NCBI RefSeq assembly: GCF_012489685.1
Contig: NC_080045.1
Span: forward strand, 13,479,648-13,543,647
Direction of reading: 5' to 3'
From: Lotus japonicus
Lineage: Eukaryota > Streptophyta > Magnoliopsida > Fabales > Fabaceae
DNA: 64,000 nt
A program made the position numbers and the translations under genes. Shown piece by piece: positions 11,583 to 22,150 of this stretch. The first letter of the stretch is position 1. The number at the start of each line of letters is the position of its first letter. The notes below the pieces were generated by a model, which saw only the letters and a program-made list of their open reading frames with translations, did no database searches and was not told the origin of the DNA.

Positions 11583-13664
11583 ATGAATCCGATGGCGCAA
11601 GCTATTGCTAATCTGACTGCCCTTATGGCACAACAAGTTACTAACACTGCTGCACGGGAGGAAGCTGATGCTCAACGTGCTGCTACTGCGGTTTTGGTGG
11701 CTGCCCAGAACCAAGCTGAAGAGAATACTCGCCGTGTTCAGCGTGAGGAACGTGAACTAGCTTCTGCTCAGACCAGGGGTCTGAATGATTTCAAGCGTCA
11801 GGATCCACCGAAGTACGCTGGGGGCTTCGACCTGGAAGAGGCAGACTTATGGCTCCAAGAGTTGGAGAAGATCTTTACCTTCTTGCGTACAAGTGCAGAG
11901 ATGAAAGTTGATTATGCAACCTACCTGCTAACGGGTGAAGCTGAGTATTGGTGGCGTGGGGCTAGAGCTATGTTGGAGGCTGACCAACAAGCCATCACTT
12001 GGGAGTGTTTTCGTAGAGCTTTTCTGGACAAGTACTTTCCTGTTAGTGCCAGAGCTGCTAAGGAGGCACAGTTTCTGAGGCTCCGTCAGGGGGGCATGAC
12101 CGTTGCTGAGTATGCTGCAAAATTGGAGTCGTTGGCGAAACATTTTCGCTACTTTAGAGGACAGATAAATGAAGGCTATATGTGTGAGCGCTTCATTGAT
12201 GGGCTGAGTTATGAGCTGCAGAGGGCGGTGCAACCGCTAGGATTGAATCGCTATCAAGTGCTGGTGGAGAAGACCAAGGGGATTGATGCCATTGATAATG
12301 CAAGGGGCAGGTTCCAAGGTCTGAACAAGCCTTACCAAGGAAGTGGAGGTCCGGCTAGGACTAGCCAAGGAAGAGGTGACAAGGGTAAGCACTTTCAGAA
12401 GAAGCCGTATGTTCGTCCCCAGGGTAGAGGGACAGCTTCTGGTTCCTTTTATCCTACGGGTGGGAATGCTGTTGCACCAAGACCTCTAGCAGTGAGTTTA
12501 GAGGGTGTGACTTGCTTCAAGTGCAACAAGAAGGGGCATTATGCTAACAACTGTAATGAGATGGTGTGTTGGAACTGCAACAAGTTAGGCCATCATTCTA
12601 GGGATTGCCAGGCTCCTAAAGTTGAGGCTGCTGTGAATGTTGCTGGGGCGAGGAGGCCTACTGCTGGTGGAAGAGTCTACTCGATTACTGGAACTGAAGC
12701 TGATGAAGACGATGGTTTAATCCGCAGTACCTGCGAGATTGCGGGTAATTCCCTTATCGCGCTATTTGATTCTGGTGCTACGCATTCATTTATAGACATA
12801 GCTTGTGCGACAAGGTTAAAGCTAGAAGTGTCAAAGTTACCGTTTGACTTGACAGTGTCTACCCCTGCATCTAAGAGTCTAGTAACTAACACTGCATGTT
12901 TGGAATGTCCCTGGATGTACCTAGACAAGAAGTTTGTAGCAAACTTGATTTGTTTACCTCTCAAGGGATTGGATGTGATCATAGGCATGGATTGGTTGTC
13001 CCACCATCATGTTCTTCTTGATTGCGCCAATAAGGTAGTTATCTTTCCCGATGCTGGACTCGCCGAATTTCTGAACTCGTACTTTTCGAAGCTCTCTTTA
13101 AGGAAAGGAGCTTTGAGTTCTCTCATGTCTACAACCGTAATGGAAGCTAAGGAGAATGGAATACAAGGAATAGCTGTTGTGCAAGAGTTCGAGGATGTGT
13201 TCCCCGAAGACGTACCTGGAATACCTCCAGTCAGAGATATGGAGTTCACCATTGATGTAGTCCCAAGCACTGGACCTATATCGATCGCGCCTTATCGTAT
13301 GGCACCGGCAGAACTGACGGAGCTGAAGAGTCAACTTGAGGATTTAACCAAAAAGGGGTTTATCCGACCTAGCGTTTCTCCGTGGGGAGCGCCAGTGCTG
13401 CTTGTGAAGAAGAAAGACGGAAGATCGCGACTTTGCGTGGACTATCGACAGTTGAACAAAATCACGATAAAGAACCGTTATCCGTTGCCGAGGATTGACG
13501 ATTTGATGGATCAATTGAAGGGTGCTACTATTTTCTCGAAGATTGACCTGAGATCAGGATATCACCATATTAGAGTCAAAGACGAGGATATTCAAAAGAC
13601 TGCGTTTAGGACACGCTATGGGCACTACGAGTACTTGGTGATGCCGTTTGGACTACATGAATAG
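11583..13664 (+). pseudogene. gypsy gag-protease-RT (5' part), ends in frameshift
   Basis: The likely start is the ATG at 11583. The gag capsid region follows ([32 protein letters not shown]), then two CCHC zinc knuckles ([14 protein letters not shown] and [14 protein letters not shown], about 12513-12609). The aspartic protease motif [12 protein letters not shown] is near 12760-12795. RT starts after PEDVPGIPP and runs through [24 protein letters not shown] and [12 protein letters not shown] up to MPFGL, where the frame shifts and meets a stop 3 codons later. Gag packages the element RNA, protease matures the polyprotein and RT copies the RNA. The continuation is the next entry; the break removes about eight conserved residues. 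Confidence 0.88.
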
Positions 13665-16038
13665 GATCTTTCGTCCATTCTTGGATCGCTTCGTAGTGGT
13701 GTTCATCGACGACATCTTGATCTACTCGAGGAATCGTGAAGAACACGAGGAACATCTACGTCAAGTATTGCAAGTTCTTCGGGAGAAGGTATTGTATGCT
13801 AACGCGGCAAAGTGTGAATTTTGGTTGGAAGAAGTAAAGTTTCTAGGACATGTCATCTCAAAGGAGGGCATTGCTGTGGATCCCAGTAAAGTGGAAGCTG
13901 TAACTGCATGGGAGCGTCCTAAGACTGTGACAGATATAAGGAGTTTCATCGGTTTAGCTGGATATTACCAACGATTCATTGAAGGGTTCGCTAAGATTGC
14001 AGGACCATTAACGAAGCTTACTCGGAAGAACCAACCTTTCGCTTGGATAGAGGATTGTGAACAGAGTTTCCAGGATATGAAGGAGCGCTTGACCACCGCG
14101 CCAGTTCTGACTTTACCACAAGAGGAGGAACCCTATGAGGTTTACCGCGATGCTTCGTACCAAGGTTTGGGTTGTGTGTTGATGCAACACCGAAAGGTCG
14201 TGGCTTATTCTTCAAGGCAGTTGAAGATACATGAGCGGAACTATCCTACGCATGATTTGGAGTTAGCGGCTGTGGTATTTGCGCTCAAGATTTGGAGGCA
14301 CTATCTTTATGGGAGTACTTTCACTGTGTTCAGTGATCATAAGAGCCTGAAGTACCTGTTCGATCAGAAGGATCTGAATATGAGACAAAGGCGTTGGATG
14401 GAATTTATCAAGGATTATGATTTCACTTTGCTGTACCACCCAGGAAAAGCAAATGTTGTAGCAGACGCACTGAGTCGCCAGACAATTCATGTTTCATCAC
14501 TGATGATTAAGGAATTGGAACTTATCGAGACTTTTCGCGACCTCAGTTTGGGTATGCAAGTGACACCTGGAAAATTGAGCTTTGGGATAGTGACGATCAC
14601 TAGTGATTTTCTGAACGAGATCAAGGTGAAGCAAGTGTTAGATGAGGAGCTGATCGAGAAACGAAACTTGGTCATTTTGGGAAAAGCGCCGGATTTCGAG
14701 GTAGGAACCGACAACATTCTGCGTTGCAAAGGACGTGTCTGCGTTCCATTGGACATGGAGTTGAGAAGGATGATTCTTGACGAAGGTCACAAGAGTAGAT
14801 TGAGTATTCATCCTGGATCGACAAAGATGTATCAAGATCTAAAGTTGAATTTTTGGTGGCCAGGAATGAAGAAGAATGTAGCAGAGTTTGTGGCGGCATG
14901 TCTGACATGTCAGAAGGCGAAGATAGAGCATCAAAAGCCTGTAGGTATGTTGCAGTCACTTGATGTGCCGGAGTGGAAGTGGGACAATATCTCTATGGAT
15001 TTCGTGGTAGCTTTACCAGCTACAAGGAAGAAATTTGATTCCATCTGGGTCATTGTGGACCGTTTGACGAAATCAGCACATTTCATACCGGTGAAGACCA
15101 CGTTCAATGTGGAGGCACTTGCAAAAGTGTATGTCGCTGAGATTGTACGACTTCATGGAGTACCCTCGAGTATTGTTTCTGACAGAGATCCGAAGTTTAC
15201 TTCGCATTTCTGGAAGGCCTTGCACGAGGCGCTTGGGACGAAGTTGAGGTTGAGCTCTGCCTATCACCCTCAGACAGATGGACAGACCGAGAGAACAATA
15301 CAGTCATTGGAAGACTTGCTGCGAGCTTGTGTTCTGGATAGTCAAGAAAGCTGGGATGAGCTGTTACCGTTGATCGAATTTACTTATAACAACAGTTTTC
15401 ATGCTAGTATTGGAATGGCACCTTATGAGGCTTTGTATGGGAGGAGATGTAGAACTCCTCTATGTTGGTTCCAAGATGGTGAACATCTTCTCGTTGGACC
15501 TGAACTAGTGCAACAAACTACTGAGAAAGTAAAGCAAATACAAGAGAAGATGAGGACGTCGCAGAGTCGACAGAAGAGTTATGCTGACACACGATGGAGA
15601 GAGTTAGAGTTTGAGGCGGGAGATCATGTGTTTCTTCGCGTAACACCAACTACCGGAGTGGGAAGGGCGATAAAGTCGAGGAAGCTGACACCGAAGTTCA
15701 TTGGACCGTATCAAATTATCGAGCGAGTCGGTAAAGTAGCCTATCGGATTGCGTTGCCACCTTTTCTTTCCAAGATTCATGATGTGCTACACGTGTCACA
15801 ATTGAGGAAGTACATCCCTGATCCCTCTCATATTATCAAGGAAGACGATATTCAACTTAGAGACGACTTGTCTTTTGAAGTGACACCAATAAGGATTGAA
15901 GAACGTAGGATCAAGCAGCTAAGGAACAAGCAGGTCCCTTTGGTGAAAGTAATTTGGAATCAAGTGACAGGCGATGCCACTTGGGAGCTAGAAGAGAAGA
16001 TTAGGGAGCAATATCCAGAACTCTTCGTTGAGGCTTAA
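13648..16038 (+). pseudogene. gypsy RT (3' part)-RNase H-integrase-chromodomain
   Basis: This frame continues RT from [10 protein letters not shown] and holds the catalytic FIDD box (about 13702-13713). RNase H follows ([15 protein letters not shown], then [10 protein letters not shown]), then the integrase zinc-finger region ([11 protein letters not shown] ... CLTCQKAK). The integrase core has its three acidic positions apparent ([12 protein letters not shown] and QTERTIQ). The C-terminal [19 protein letters not shown] segment and a chromodomain ([20 protein letters not shown]) place it in the chromovirus branch, Tekay-like. Integrase inserts cDNA; the chromodomain targets chromatin. It has no start of its own because it is the downstream half of a polyprotein split by the deletion near 13650. 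Confidence 0.88.
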
Positions 16039-16056
16039 GTTTCGAGGGCGAAACTT

Positions 16057-16075
16057 TCTTTTTGGGGGGTAGTAA
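16057..16075 (+). promoter_or_regulatory. Polypurine tract of the Tekay-like element
   Basis: ctttttggggggtagtaa immediately precedes the 3' LTR start at 16076. The same arrangement (ctttttggagggtagtaa, read on the minus strand) precedes the LTRs at 32780 and 36078. Confidence 0.75.
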
Positions 16076-16939
16076 TGTAAGACCCGAATAATTTATGCGA
16101 TTAATTAACTAGTTATTTATTAGTTAAATAGCGATAAGCGCTATTGAGTTTAAGTTGATGTATCTATTGTGCCTTCTGTGTTTATGTAAAAAAAATTATT
16201 GTATAATTAAGTATCATTATTTTCTTACTTGAATTGAAGTAAAAGTAAATTTAAAATTTAGTTAAAAGAAAAAAAAATGAAAGAAAGAAAGTCACGAAAG
16301 TGACTTATATGGAAAAAAAAAAAGATAAAGAAGAAAGTAACGAATTGAAGAAAATGTTTATGTGATTTGTATATGTGTATATATAACGTGTTAATACCTT
16401 GTTTTTTTTTATCACTTAAACTTGCTCAAAGTGATCTTAAATTATATCATAGAGTTCCTAATCATTTTTAGGATAATGTTTCATCTTCCTAATATTTTTT
16501 TTCTTTAGCTCTATGAGTTAAATTCTACACTACCAAAATCATCTCATACCACAAATATATTATATAACTTCAGCTTTTTCATTTCCCTAGCGTGGCAGAG
16601 AACCACGTCCACTAAGTGTCCTAGAGCATGACTCTTCAATTCAAATGGTGAATCATCTACCTATTCGAGCATGACACATGAATCAAATTGCTGAATCATT
16701 TTCCATTCTCTTGACAACACATACTCTACTATCTATCACCATTTGACACCTCCAACTCTAGCTTTCATGATCCACACAGCTCAATTTCTGTTTCCCTCAC
16801 ATGCATTCCCGTTTCAGATTTCTTCACCATGAAGTACCATTATTTTTCTATTTTTTTGAAGCCTATAAAAGGCCAGAGATGTAGTGAGTTTCGATGGCAA
16901 TTCATCATCTATGCAACACACGCACAATATTCAATAGAA
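16076..16939 (+). repeat. Tekay-like 3' LTR, truncated
   Basis: It matches 8797-9690 with roughly a dozen differences, including a ~17-bp deletion near 16925 that fuses cgcac to caatattcaatag. It stops there and joins the rest of the Sirevirus LTR. About 1.6 kb of the LTR is missing. Confidence 0.88.
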
Positions 16940-17031
16940 ACCGAAAGATTTACTTGAAATCTTAAAGGGAAGCGTATTATTTGCAAAACCCTATTCAAAC
17001 ACCCCCCCTTCTAGTGTTTTTCATACATTCA
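16940..17031 (+). repeat. Sirevirus 3' LTR, second part
   Basis: This is the tail of the LTR that starts at 8075. It ends ttctagtgtttttcatacattca, the reverse complement of the start type seen in the minus-strand Sirevirus LTRs (gaaggtgcgaaaaacactag). Confidence 0.75.
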
Positions 17032-17235
17032 GGATAGGTACATGAGTGGATCCAAATCCTTTTTCTTTGTAACTTCTAAAGTTAACGCAACGGAGTTACT
17101 AAGAGAGAATAAGTTAATCCATGTGTCATATTTTCATTGGAGAATAGTAAAAATATGACTTTTTTTGGTGAATGGGAACAATAGTAAAAATAAGACTTAT
17201 GGTATTGTATTTAAGATTTTTCATATTTTTTTTTA
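17032..17235. other. Unassigned spacer
   Basis: Short AT-rich flank between the Sirevirus remnant and the SINE; nothing recognised. Confidence 0.4.
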
Positions 17236-17244
17236 CATTTAATT

Positions 17245-17444
17245 TTGTGTTTGGTCTTTAGCAAGGTATTCCTACACTCGGCAACCGTGAGACTAATCTC
17301 TCGTCTCACGGCCAGCACACTAGCGATGGGGGCTGACTAATGAATTTTTTCCATTCACAAAAGTCAAGATATGAGTACGAACCCTCAACCACTTGCTTAA
17401 GGAGCAAAGTATTATACCATCCAACTTAATCACTTGCTTGTTTG
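17245..17444 (-). mobile_element. tRNA-derived SINE-like element
   Basis: A 9-bp repeat, catttaatt, flanks it (17236-17244 and 17445-17453). Read on the minus strand, tgattaagttgg fits the Pol III box A consensus at 11 of 12 positions and ggttcgtactc fits box B at about 9 of 11, with 49 bp between their starts. The length (200 bp) and internal promoter fit a SINE. The family is not identified. Confidence 0.6.
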
Positions 17445-17453
17445 CATTTAATT

Positions 17454-17667
17454 AGAGTTCGACTAAAAAAAGTTTAGCATAACGTTTTACAATAAAATAC
17501 AGTATTTTATAAATTCAGAATTTGAAAAACTTCATTAAATTGTTTTTTTAATATATTAAATTTTCAACTATAAATTTATTAAATGGTTGACGATTATCAA
17601 TTCGACAATTTCATACACTTAAGTTATTGTTTAATTGAATATAATATAGACTAAATATTTTTATATA
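17454..17667. other. AT-rich spacer
   Basis: No gene seen. It ends in the LINE target site ttaaaattttaatttt (17668-17683). Confidence 0.4.
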
Positions 17668-17996
17668 TTAAAATTTTAATTTTTTTTTTTTTGAGAAATC
17701 AAATGATATATTATCAAGATGGAGGGAGATCCATCCGAGAAAAGTAGCTTACAATGGCTAAAGGCTTACAAAATACCAGGTAGATAAGCTACCTAAAAGT
17801 ACCTACTGTCAAGTGGAATACTAATTTAGAATTAGCAAAATACCAATGACAAGTTCTGTGATATTCTACTTGCAAGCTCGTAGCTCACCTTCTCTCATAA
17901 TCCTATCCACTGTTTCCACAACCAGCTGATGTATTATTATTGCATCAACTCAACGTCTGTTTGAGCATGGCTACCAAGGCACTTGAGCTGAATGTT

Positions 17997-18388
17997 TTAC
18001 TGATTTCCTGCCCCTCTCAAATACCTTTCATCTTCCACCAAAACCCATAAAGGATCCACACGAAAGCAGCCTATATTGGCAAGATAATCAGCTAGGGAAT
18101 TAGTCTCCCTATAATTATGCCTTACCTCTAGACAATTCACCTCCTGTTTTAAGAAGTCAATCTGGTTTAACTCATTCTCCAACCTCCAAGGCCTCTTGTT
18201 TGGCGAGCAAACCCACCCCACTGCAGTCGTCGAATCACTCTCTATGATTATATTCTTGATTAAATACTGGTGACAGAAAATTAGAGCGTTCAAGATAGCT
18301 TTCAGCTCCGCCTCATAGGCCCAACCCACTCCCATATTTAAAGCAAAGTAACCCAGAATTTTCTTCTTGGAATTTCTGATAACCCCAC
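17997..18388 (-). pseudogene. LINE ORF2 RNase H domain, C-terminal part
   Basis: In the minus frame it reads from the Sirevirus junction (GVIRNSKKKILGYFALN) through EAELKAILNALIFCHQ, IIIESDSTTAVGWV and YRETNSLADYLANIGC to a stop at 17997. These are the standard RNase H landmarks of plant LINEs and of RVT_3-type domains: the acidic E, the ESDS segment and the final HNYRETNSLAD. It is the continuation of the coding sequence ending at 44246. Confidence 0.85.
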
Positions 18389-19628
18389 TGAAGGTGCGAA
18401 AAACACTAGAAAGGGGGGGTTTGAATAGAGTTTTTGAATCTCGGGTATACTTTTAAGCTTTTTCAAAACTCAAAGATAAAAACTAAGTGCTGAATAATAG
18501 GAAGTAAAGCACACGAGTATTTTATCCTGGTTCACTTGAGATAAAAGCTCAAGCAAATCCAGTCCACCTGTGAAGGTGATTTCTTCCTTCTTCTGATGAA
18601 GGCAATCCACTAAAATCAATGAGTGTTACAACTGCACTTTGCAACCTGCTAAGTGACTAACAATACACTGATTTTCTCACTAGTATCCTCTTAAGAAGCT
18701 GATCTACCGATCCTCTTAAGACTAGCTAAATACTGAATCAGCCTTGATTCAGTCCTCTCAAGATCCGACCAACCTTGGTCTCTTGATGAACTTTACAAAA
18801 TGTGTAAAAGGTTTCGGGTTTACAATAAGTGCTTCTAACAAGCGAATAGTAAACTCAGAAGTTTAAGAACAGTGAAGAAATAATGCTAAGAGAATGGTTC
18901 GTATGTGTTGAATATTTTCAGCAAAGTTTCTTCGCTTCTTTCTTCTTTCTTCAGCCTTTATATACTCCAAGACTTGTGATGTAGCCGTTGCAAGGGTTTT
19001 ATCCGTTGGAGTGACAATTCTGTAATATCAGACTGCTAGGCTGTACAAGGTAGGTGGCGGACAGACTGAGACTTGTACGATGTTGTACTGTGATAGCGAC
19101 CTGTCCTCTCACCGGTTGACTTGAGATCAAGGAGCTTCAGATGAATGTAGGTGAAGCTTCTGATCATGGTCAGATTGAAGCTTGGAGTCTTCTGACCATG
19201 CAACTTCTGCTTCTGAACAAGTTCCTCAGAACTTCTGATCGTCAGAGCTAGAATAGCTTGGGTCTTCATAACCAACTTCTTGCAAGTCTTCAGAACTTGA
19301 GTCTTCTGCTTCTGGACCGTTCCACTGGAACATCTGGTCTTCAGAACTTCTGACTTGAGTTCTTCAGATCTTCTTGAGAGCTTCCATCTTCAGAACTTCT
19401 GAAGTATTTGCCACTGTTCAGAACGAACATGGTAGGATAATGAGCTCTCTTTTTAGTAACCCTTGGTTCTTCTTCTTCTGAACGAATAGGCTTGGGTCAG
19501 ATTCAGAACCTGTTTGTCACAGCTTAAAAAGACAAACGTTAGGGTACCACAATTGTTCATCATCACAAACCTTAATTGTAATCATCAAAACATAGAGATG
19601 CAACCACTGATCAAACCTTGATCTTACA
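18389..19628 (-). repeat. Sirevirus 3' LTR
   Basis: It is bounded tgaaggtgcg ... gatcttaca on the + strand. Read on the minus strand it has a TATA box (gtatataaagg, about 18955-18968 on +). Between 19100 and 19510 the words cttcagaac, agaacttctga and their inverses recur more than a dozen times. The G-run near its outer end has 7 G, against 12 in the other LTR. Confidence 0.92.
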
Positions 19629-20200
19629 ATCTCCCCCTTTTTGATGATGACAAAACAAGTATTTTGATGAACAATTTTTACACAATAAACTGAATACACA
19701 AGGGTAGCACCTGATTCTGAGCTAGGGTCTCCCCCTGACTCCCCCTGAATCTATGACTTGATGAATTGGTGAATAGTTTAGATTCGGAGTCTGGTTATGT
19801 GATCAGATTTTACGCTTGAATAGATGTATACTCATCAGAAGTGATGGTTCAGAACTTAGCGTATATCACATAATAACATAGAGTCTTGTCTAGATATAAT
19901 TGGAATAAGACGTCAGAAGCAAGATTAGTTCAAAATGTATTCCTTATCTGAGACGCTTGACAATATCTATGTGCTATAAGTATTGATACTTGTTCTCCTC
20001 TACTGGTTTTATATAATATAAAAGTTTATCAAAACCATAAAAGTTTATCAAAACCATTTTATGTACTCCCCCTTTTTGTCATAATCAAAAAGAGTGAAAA
20101 ACAAAATCAACAATAACAATAACAGGAAATGAGGCAAATAAAATATGTTATTATTACTGAACGGAGAAGAAGTACAAAGGATCGAGAGGAACGAAGAAGA
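19629..20200 (-). promoter_or_regulatory. Repeated Sirevirus polypurine tracts
   Basis: On the minus strand, aaaaagggggagtac (about 20062-20076), a doubled cagggggagtcagggggaga (about 19722-19745) and the terminal caaaaagggggagat (19629-19643) precede the LTR. A 20-bp direct repeat (aaaagtttatcaaaacc) lies at about 20018-20056. Multiple PPT copies are typical of Sireviruses. Confidence 0.7.
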
Positions 20201-20206
20201 CTAATC

Positions 20207-20737
20207 CTAGATAAATAGGAAAGCTCTAGAATTCTTCATGGAGAGAAGTTGAAGGTGGAGAGGACGAATGTCCGTATCAATTGAGGCTAACTGAGTAGCC
20301 AGTTCCTCCTTCGAGTGAACAGTCTCCTGGACCGCCTCTGGATCCGCTTCATCGTTAACTGCTTCATATTCCAGAAGCATGCAAATGCCCTGGAGCTGAT
20401 CTTCAACGTCCTTCCGGCGAGTGGTCAGACGCAGGAGGTCAGTCAGAACTTCTTGAAGGTTCTGAAGACAGAGAGTTTGATGAGAAGTGAGCCAGCAGTT
20501 CAGAAGAGTCTCAATCTTCTCAAGAGCGTGAGAGATCTGAGAAGAAGATAGATTGACACTCCATGGAAAGACTTGATCGAATACCAGAGTCTTGAGTTCA
20601 GATATCAAATTGACAGTAGTCATGGTGATTTGGAGGAGATAAGAATAGAGAAGAATGGAATTGAATGTGAAGGGGAAGATGAACGCAGTGAATATAAAGA
20701 AGAAAAGTAACAGAAAACCATGCATAAAACTTATCAA
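20207..20737 (-). CDS. Extra ORF of unknown function in the Sirevirus 3' region
   Basis: A 176-codon minus frame lies between the env-like stop and the repeated PPTs. I do not recognise it. A first ATG gives a very hydrophobic ~30-residue N-terminus (FLLLFFFIFTAFIFPFTF); a later ATG (MTTVNLISEL) would give a soluble 138-aa protein. The rest is helical and amphipathic, with heptad-like leucines (ISHALEKIETLL, LQEVLTDLLRLTTRRKDVED, SKEELATQLASIDTDIRPLH). The + strand Sirevirus remnant has only about 690 bp between its env-like stop and PPT and no counterpart. It could be an accessory ORF, a captured host fragment or chance; its length and uninterrupted frame argue for coding. Confidence 0.5.
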   Translation of the reverse strand: MISFMHGFLLLFFFIFTAFIFPFTFNSILLYSYLLQITMTTVNLISELKTLVFDQVFPWSVNLSSSQISHALEKIETLLNCWLTSHQTLCLQNLQEVLTDLLRLTTRRKDVEDQLQGICMLLEYEAVNDEADPEAVQETVHSKEELATQLASIDTDIRPLHLQLLSMKNSRAFLFI

Positions 20738-21865
20738 TCATAAAAGCATGTGAGTTACTAATGGACGGTGCATTGAATCAGAGAATGAAAAACTTAACAC
20801 GGTCAACATGAAATAAATTCAGTCATAATGAATAAATGCATGCATGATAGAGATGAGAAATTCAGGGCTTGGAGGTGGAAGGAAGATTGTCCATAAGATA
20901 TTTCATGATGGCTTCCATTTTGCTTGAGGACTCTGCAATCTGCTTGCTCTGCTCAGTCTGAACTTGTCCTTGTTGCTCAACCATCTGAAACAATCGCTGC
21001 TGATCATCTTGAATCCTGTCAATCCGAGCAGCTAAAATGGCAACTTCTGGAGCTGGAACAGAAGTGGGAACTTCTGATGCTTGTGGATGAGTGGCAGCTT
21101 CAGCTTCTGAAGTCATAACAGTATCAACGTGAATCTGCCCTTGTTTCTGAACTTCATCACATGTAAGACCCAAGTTTTTAAGTTTTGGATAAGGGAATAA
21201 AGTACAAGAGTTTATTGGATGAAATAAATTTATGAAGGAGAAGGTTCAGGTAAAGTCCAAGGATTGTATCAAAACCGATAAAAGTTATAGCACGACTAAC
21301 ATTCGCCTAATCTTAGGTCGAAGACCCTAGTGAATAGTTAATTTATACTTTAGGACACGATGGAAACTAATTCCAAAAATCTTCAGAGAAATATTAGAAT
21401 TTCTCTTATTCGTCTATAAACAAGTATTTCGACGCGAAACCCTGGAACGTACGAACGTTGAATTCCAATACTCGGAAGTTTGCCGAAACCAAAACCCTGA
21501 TAGTTCAAGAAACCTAAGATCAACGGACGATGAAGACTTTTTCTATTCGGAGCTTCAAATGAAGATTCCACCCTCGTTCGCCTATTTCTCTCGTTATTTC
21601 TAATCTTTCTTCAGAAGGAAGTTTTCTCATCCGACATCCACTGCAAAAAGTAACTTATCGGGTAAAATAGTTTTACACCGACTTTGCGTTAGTCACCTAA
21701 AATACAAGGAAACCTCTGTTGAGTTTTGGAATTCTGTCGCCAAAACCTATCTTAGAACTCACGGAGAATGAAGCCGGAAAAATAGGAATCATTCTTATAT
21801 TTTTATTTTAACTCTATGAGTTAAATCCTCCGGTATCTAAACTAATCTGTACCGGTTTACAAAAT

Positions 21866-22150
21866 ATCTTCTCAAAATATCTCCCTAAAATATCTATTCG
21901 TTCTTATCCAGTCTTTGATAAATATCTATTCATTCTTATCCAATCTTTGATAAATATCTATTCGTTCTTATCCAATTTCTGATAAATATCTATTCAACCT
22001 TATCCGATCCTTGATAAATATCTACTCATCCTTATCTAATCTCTACAAAATATCTTTACAAAATATCTTTACCAAAATATCTTCTCAAAAATATCTATCC
22101 ATCCTTATCCATCCACCAATGCATCCTTATCCAAACTTTGCAAAATATCT
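21866..22150 (+). repeat. Short tandem repeat (~31-33 bp) in the LTR
   Basis: Units of the form aaatatctattcnttcttatc followed by caatctttgat recur at about 21891, 21925, 21955, 21987 and 22018, then degenerate into repeated aaaatatctt words. They lie just upstream of the TATA region. Confidence 0.8.

Larger units (their letters stand above)
8797..16939 (+). mobile_element. Tekay-like chromovirus (Ty3/gypsy), defective
   Basis: Order: 5' LTR 8797-11249, PBS 11254-11265, gag-pro-RT-RNase H-integrase-chromodomain 11583-16038, PPT about 16057-16075, partial 3' LTR 16076-16939. It is inserted in a Sirevirus LTR; the flanks share accga (left ends accgag, right starts accgaa), consistent with a TSD. 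Two lesions are visible: a frameshifting deletion inside RT near 13650 and loss of about 1.6 kb from the 3' LTR. Over the shared ~860 bp the LTRs differ at about a dozen positions by eye, so insertion is fairly recent. Confidence 0.9.
7022..17031 (+). mobile_element. Sirevirus (Ty1/copia) 3' remnant, split by gypsy element
   Basis: The + strand remnant holds the end of the envelope-like ORF (7022-7369), a 3' untranslated region with repeated polypurine tracts, the PPT (8061-8074) and a 3' LTR running 8075-8796 and resuming at 16940-17031. The LTR closes with ctagtgtttttcatacattca, which mirrors the terminus of the complete Sirevirus at 18389. Everything 5' of 7022 (gag, pol) is missing. It is a different subfamily from the complete copy: the env-like C-termini do not align closely. 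Confidence 0.82.

Noticed and set aside
19100..19510. Heat-shock elements in the Sirevirus LTR
   Set aside because: The ttc/gaa blocks are spaced by one base (ttcagaacttctgaa); the HSE consensus needs two bases between blocks.
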